Source: Sclerodactyla briareus (taxonomy: Eukaryota > Echinodermata > Holothuroidea > Dendrochirotida > Sclerodactylidae). Taken from it: DNA of 64,000 nt. How positions within the stretch are numbered: position 1 is the stretch's first letter; each line of letters opens with the position of its first letter. The stretch covers positions 62,001 to 126,000 of the forward strand of contig JAODTK010005109.1 of the NCBI GenBank assembly GCA_026419785.1, read 5' to 3'. The position numbers and the translations under genes are program-made. Shown piece by piece: positions 58,707 to 64,000 of this stretch. Below the pieces are notes generated by a model. It was not told where the DNA came from. It was given only the letters and a program-made list of their open reading frames with translations, and did not search any database.

Positions 58707-60838
58707 AGGAGGTCACTCCAATGAATTCCAGGCATTCATGAATATACATGAACTATTTTATATGCTCCTTGCTGGAAAAAATGTGAATTTCCCGAGGAAA
58801 ATGTATTTCCCAGTAATATGACATAGACGATATACCCCCAAAAATTGAAAATTCCCCTCCATATTGCAAGATTTTCACTTCCAGCTGATGGCAAGATTTC
58901 TTGGGAAGCGAGCTTCCCAAATTTCAAAATTTTTTCACATGTTATTGCGTTAAATGTAAATGGTCCATAACCTATTTGGACTGGACTAGTTATGGAGCGC
59001 TGCAGACAAAACAAACCTCCGTTATAGGAGATGTTACTATGTGAAACTCAAGCGTCCTCAACTGATGACCTCAATGATATAGGTACATACAGTTCGGTGA
59101 AATCCAACAAAATGCGAAAAATCACAGAAATAAATAGACATGTGTAGGCGGGGTAAACGGCCACGTGTATTATCACCCCACTTGCGAGCATATTGGGAAG
59201 AAGTATTCTAACACACACAAAACATCATTGTGTCAGAAACTAAGATCAATGTTGTTTGGGACTAACAACAGGAACATCCACCAAGTTTCAAAATAATCCA
59301 AAATAATAATAATAAAAAAAACCTACAATTGAAAATTAAAAAAACATAAAATTTGACTATTTGATCTTGAATCAAGTCATGTTATCGGCAACAACTTCGT
59401 CCCCGCCACCAAGTTTGTCCAGTGAATTGACTAACCATGTAATTTGCAAAAAAAACAAAAATTTAACCTCCTGTGACCTTGAAATCATGCATTATTTTCG
59501 GAACGACTTTTGTCCCCACAACAGTTTTGTGTAAATCGGATAATATAAACTAGAAAACAATGTAGTAACCTGCGAGATAGAGGGCAGCAGAAAAGCAGGT
59601 CATCCAGATCTCACAGGGCAGACATGTGTACAAAGATGCAGATCAGGCGGATAAAGCGTTGGAGGTATTGTGGAGGTAGAGTTTCGGCGGCGGAGACGGC
59701 TACATCCGCAGAACCATAACATCCTCGGACACCTTCCAGTGTCGTGGGAAGATAAGTATAAGGTGGTGGTATCTATGATTCCCATTCTCGAACCATCGGA
59801 GGAATTTCTCCATGAGCGCGACAGTGTGTCAAGTTTGGAGTCTATTGTAATTGGATGCGTTTCAGCTAATGTTAGTGTTAGACAATTATGTAATCCAAGC
59901 CTTATTAAACGGAACTGATGGGCTGATGAGCATGTGATGACAAATGTTCTCATTAACAGAACTGACAGTTTAAAGACGACTGATAGGTGGCACGCCCAGT
60001 GTAGCACTGATTCGTATACCAAAAACTAGACATCGCCCCTCGGGTAAACCGCAAATGATATCCCACCTTCCGATCAATTAGAGGGTGACATTGTTGCCAT
60101 CTCAAAAAGGTATTGAGGCCCAGGAAAGTGGGAGGTTGGTTCCAATGCAACACCATGCTCAGAAATATGCAAATCTGTAGTAAAATCAGATCTGTCAGAT
60201 ATTCGAACTGCCATTGGTACTAATGTCCGAAATCTGGTATGAGATGTGAATTTTGTTCTGGTTATTAGAAGGCAGAGGTCATTTTGGGGTAGGCTTAGGT
60301 TGATCTTCACTATATACCCAGGACTAATGGTTAGTTAAATACAATGAGTCATTAAACTTTTGTTTGGGACTTCTGCTCCCTTGGTGTTTTATATCTAATA
60401 TTAATTATAAAACCTAAACCTCAGGAAAGGAATTTCAGGCCGATTTGGTGTGGATGAGGAGGCAATTCTGGATTGCGCAACTTTGCCACTTTACGTCACA
60501 AGAGTAATCGGGAACCATGTGGAATTACATAGTCATCAAAACATGTATTTTACCAACCTAGTGACAAAACAATTAACAATGGGATTGATTTGAAAACTTA
60601 AAAATTGTCACAAGATATGAAGATATTTTCAATGATGTATTATGAATATTAACTGATATTTTCTCTGCTATAATGGTGCAAATAATGAGCATTTACTGTG
60701 TAAGTAAATAGGGCAACTTTGCCAACGTTACTTTGGTGACGGCGTCAGTTGGGTGCAAATGAATTAGAGAAATGAATACTCGAGAGGGAACATTCCAGAA
60801 TCAGTTTAAGTTAATAGTTTTTTTTTTTTTTTGTGCAG
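58707..60838. other. unassigned DNA
   Basis: Contains CCACCAAGTTT words (59278, 59407) related to 24670-24910. Open frames of 82 codons (+, 59670-59918) and 140 codons (−, 59600-60022) overlap on opposite strands; neither has a motif. T-rich tract before 60838. Confidence 0.45.
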
Positions 60839-63000
60839 CCCATGCAGCTTACTGGCCCAACTTTTGGAAATTGACATCTTTCCTCACAGGTCAAGAGGTT
60901 GGGAACTACCTAGTAGACATGGCAACCCAAACAGAGTTGGAAACTTGTCAACGAACAGCAGGACGGACCTCATGACGCTGTCTTCTGCCTGTCAGTTCCA
61001 TCCGGAACCAATCATTATTTGGATCACTCTTAGGCTAGAGGGGGCCAGGCAGAGAGCTTAATCTTGTGAACACAATCGAGGCCAAACCGAATGGGGCCAG
61101 TCAAGAGGCTTCTCTTCTTGAGAAACCAGAAGAGGTCACGACTGAGAGCAACCCACCCTGGAGGATTAGGAGAAGAGGCTCAAGGAGAAGAGAAGTGCAT
61201 CAGGCAGAAAGCCAGCAGAGATGTTGAGGGTGAGTGCAAGAGTATGTGAGGTGTTCTGACCGAGGAAAGGAGCAAGGATGAGCCAAGCGGGAGCAATGCA
61301 GAGGACGAGGATAGTCATGGGAACGGGTGACAATAGCAGCTCAGCAGTAGTAGCAGCGCCAGCTCTCCGCAGGAGTTACCTGCGTCCTACAGCGGGAGTG
61401 CACCCCCCCAGCAGGAGGCTCCTCCTCCAGCAGTAGTTACGAACAGCAAAATCAACCAACCCCACACAGCCCAGCTTCCAGCCCAGTGTCAGCAACGTCC
61501 AGTATCCTTCGTACAAACCAAGCGAATTGGCAGCAGTGATCACCAAGATGAATCAGAAGATCCAGAAGCCATCAGACAGTGTAAAGAGTCAAAGTTTCTT
61601 GTGTTTGATTCAGGCCTTGATAAAATATTGTACGATCCCTTGTCCCCAGTGTTCAAGTGCTAATGCTAGCGTGGAGAAGCGGTCCATGGTACGATGGTGA
61701 GTGCTACGTAACATGTTGTTCAAGGGCACACGGGTGTGAAAGGGGGAGTAACAACCCGCCTGGGTAGGCCCCAGTAGGTAACCTTCTGTGCTCGGCGGCA
61801 TTATGTTCAGCGGCAATACGTTTGGTTCAGTTGCACATTTCTACAATATGCTTAGCCTGCAGTTTGTATGTCTGAAGGCTCTGTACTTCGATATTCAGAG
61901 TACATACTTGTTTCCAGTTGTGACTCACCCACTCCTAAGTCAGACACTGAATTCTAGGGTATGTTGAGGAAATATACCTGACATGGCTGGTGATGGTAGG
62001 TGCGATTCACCTGGCTACAGTGGATAAGTACGTTCTACACAATGAGAAAGGAAAACACAACCCAAATTGGCGCTATGAGCTGTTGCGAGTGAATCAAGCG
62101 AGTAGTTCTGTGGCAATGGAGAAAGTTGGTTTTAAGAAAGGCTGGACGGTATATGGACACTAATAGTGTGGGTACGTTCCACTGATAGACCATGTCGGCA
62201 TGAGGAAGATGTTGCGGGAAAAAGACTCTGCCAACATTGATCAATCAGTTTGACGTTTGGCATGGCCAAGAGTATCGGTTAAGAAACTCTCAGCATTGGC
62301 AAAGCACCCAACTTTGCTGGCTGGTCAAGGGATACTGCATCAAGAAACCACTGTGGTGGTCTGCACAGAAGTAAGGGGACTGGGGAGTGCTTTGTGACGA
62401 TGTGGACATCGCTGGTGCATCATGTGGGGCATGTTCCAGCTGGAAACGTGGTGACTTCTATCACAAATGCACAGCCATGATGCGCTCTCCCCCGAGAGGA
62501 GCGCCAGAGAAATGGCTAAAGCCAGGTTCGAAGGCGCATGAAGCTTGCAGAGGTGTGGAGACAAAACGCGTGCTGAAAAAAAGGGGGGGGGGACCGGCAG
62601 CATTGACCAGGCCTTGGACACAAAGGGAGTCGGCGGTCTTCATAGTTGTGTTGCTTAAGTACTGGCCTAAGAGACTGCACTTTAGTTTATGACATGAGGC
62701 CAGAGTGCAATAGCCATCCGTGACAATCAACCAAATGTGACCACCCAGTGTGCAGGCGGTTGGTCAGGAAGCCAACAACCAGTTCTTGACAAAGTGCAGC
62801 CTTAGTTCAGACGAGGCTACTCGAAAGTACTAGCAGGGGATTGTCAAGCTGAGGGAGGGAGAAAGGAGATTCCTACTTGTGGGAGCTATGGTGGAGGTCC
62901 TCTCAGTGCAGGCAAGGACGGTGACATGTGATCTGCACCAGTCCTGAACGCCTCAAAGTTTGCGCCGGTTCCTTGCCCTCCTTACAGGAGATGCTAGAGG
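60839..63000 (+). pseudogene. decayed DDE transposase of a deuterostome family (Kolobok-like, tentative)
   Basis: A string of short frames in consistent order, broken by many frameshifts. The N-terminal part reads VDMATQTELET, then acidic and serine-rich linker (VLTEERSKDEPSGSNAEDED; SSSYEQQNQPTPHSPASSP). Then come KFLVFDSGLDKI (61591), CPQCSS (about 61638), IMFSGNTFGSVAHF, FPVVTHP, GDGRCDSPG (61989-62015), SSSVAMEKVGF, TDR…HVGMRKMLREK (62181-62224, one extra base), FDVWH (62249-62263), VKKLSALAKHP, WWSAQ, MWTSLVHHV, EKWLKPGSKAHEA, E-S-A-V-F, LLKYWPKRLHF, and AIRDNQPNV. This block order is what I know from uncharacterised multi-copy proteins of fish, lancelet and sea urchin genomes. GDGRCDSPG, TDRH and the E before the F are candidate DDE residues. 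The Kolobok assignment is tentative; no THAP domain or terminal repeats were seen. Confidence 0.75.
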
Positions 63001-64000
63001 GCAAGAAGCCCTAGGTTCACAACTAGGCACGCCATGCCTGTGTGGGGGATTAGGTGCTCTGTGGTGATTACATATGGTTTTGCAAAATAATGTATGCCAA
63101 GATCGTTACGACTACCTTACTGAAGAAGGAAGTGTTATTGCTATTATCTGCACCACTAGTATATACAGGTAAAGATGTTGCAGACAGTGATGCACGTCAT
63201 GAGGGAGTGGTATAGGGTAGGGGAATCCATTTAAGAATTTTTTTAAACCCTGATGGGTGCTACACGCAAAATGTGGCATTCAGAAAGAATGTTTGATTCT
63301 CAAAAATACCCTGAGATCCTTACGTTTTTTTCTTTTGGATCACTGAATTTTCCTAGAATATCGGTCATTAAGTAAGGTAAGAAATTTGTGTGGGCGGAAA
63401 AGGACTGAATTGACCTGGTACGGGTGGACGTTTGAGCGGGTAGCACCCGACAGTAGTGGTGAGACACCAGCTGTTGTACACAGGCCTTTGTGGTGCAAGT
63501 GGGGGCAAATTTTACATTTTCCAAAATCTGTCCACACAAAAATTGTGTAACTATATATCGAGGAAGAGGTAGCCTAAAATCATCTACTTCGGAGTCTAGC
63601 CGGGAGGTTTTCTCAAAGGGGCTACAGACCCTTAACCAAGTGTGTCTGTTCAGTGTAATATCAAATGGGATGCACTGATGGTCTTTGAGCTGTATTTATA
63701 CTAATTGAGTATATTATTTGCCTGCATTTTGTTTTGAGTTGGCTAGTTCTTCTGTGCACTTGTGGGGGAAGGGTAGCACTGATGTCAGTCCCGAAAAATT
63801 ATGAATATGCAAAACAAATGTGGCTCTGCATGTTGCCACCAGGCAGGGCACATGTTGTAAATCGATTGCAGTATTCATTACCACACTCCCTAATGCCCAA
63901 ACAGGTAAAACCTGTTTAGGTGTAGTTTGGGAAGTGGGGGGGGGGGGAAGAGTAACTTCATTCTTTTATAACAACAAACGGAAATATATACACCAAATGA
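63001..64000. other. unassigned DNA
   Basis: Downstream of the transposase relic. Small open frames without motifs. A G run at 63938-63948. The 3' end of the transposon, if present, was not located. Confidence 0.4.

Noticed and set aside
59600-60022. 140-codon minus-strand ORF
   Set aside because: No motif, no splice or promoter context, and it overlaps an equally open + frame.

Overview
This window looks like intron-rich, repeat-dense nuclear DNA of an animal, most likely a marine invertebrate (echinoderm or lancelet type). That placement is inference. It rests on short exon candidates with GT/AG borders separated by kilobases, a CR1/L2-like LINE, hAT-type elements, a DDE transposase relic of a family common in aquatic deuterostomes, and AGGTCA/TGACCT-rich tandem repeats. 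No operon, rRNA, tRNA or CRISPR array was found. Repeat copies differ by many one-base insertions and deletions and every recognisable transposon ORF is frameshifted, so decay and uncorrected long-read error cannot be told apart here.

Layout. 1-14.1 kb: exon candidates on + (3472-3615, 4577-4643, 12624-12725, 13988-14071), possibly one unidentified gene rich in short helical or coiled-coil-like segments, interrupted by a MITE (2.6-3.2 kb) and a frameshifted LINE (about 5.5-8.93 kb). A G-rich minisatellite (12.7-13.73 kb) begins with the 3' end of the 12.6 kb exon and its splice donor. 14-24 kb: AT-rich introns, two copies of a hairpin-ended repeat (family A), a 127-bp tandem array, and a glycine/RGG-rich probable terminal exon at 22.7-23.1 kb. 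24-31.9 kb: a MITE copy and a GGGCCC-rich repeat (family D) split by a 2.4-kb family A array.

32-46 kb: low-grade coding candidates, a further MITE, two copies of a composite tandem repeat (family C, units of about 930 and 590 bp), and a complete non-autonomous hAT-like element (40051-41409). 46-49.3 kb: nested insertions, with a family A element split by a hAT-like element (47401-49151, perfect 8-bp target duplication) that itself holds a one-unit family A copy. 49.3-57.7 kb: a long inverted repeat, arms about 2.7 and 2.3 kb, enclosing an exon candidate at 53216-53313. 58-64 kb: another family A copy, then a decayed transposase ORF (about 60.84-63.0 kb) whose GDGRCDSPG, TDRHVG, FDVWH, WWSAQ, LVHHV, KWLKPGSKAHEA and KYWPKRLHF blocks are readable across frames; it is tentatively Kolobok-like.

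Most of the window is therefore mobile or tandem DNA in the introns of one or more unidentified host genes. The most unusual features are the exon-seeded minisatellite, the family A elements with fixed ends but variable unit number, and the inverted repeat around an exon.
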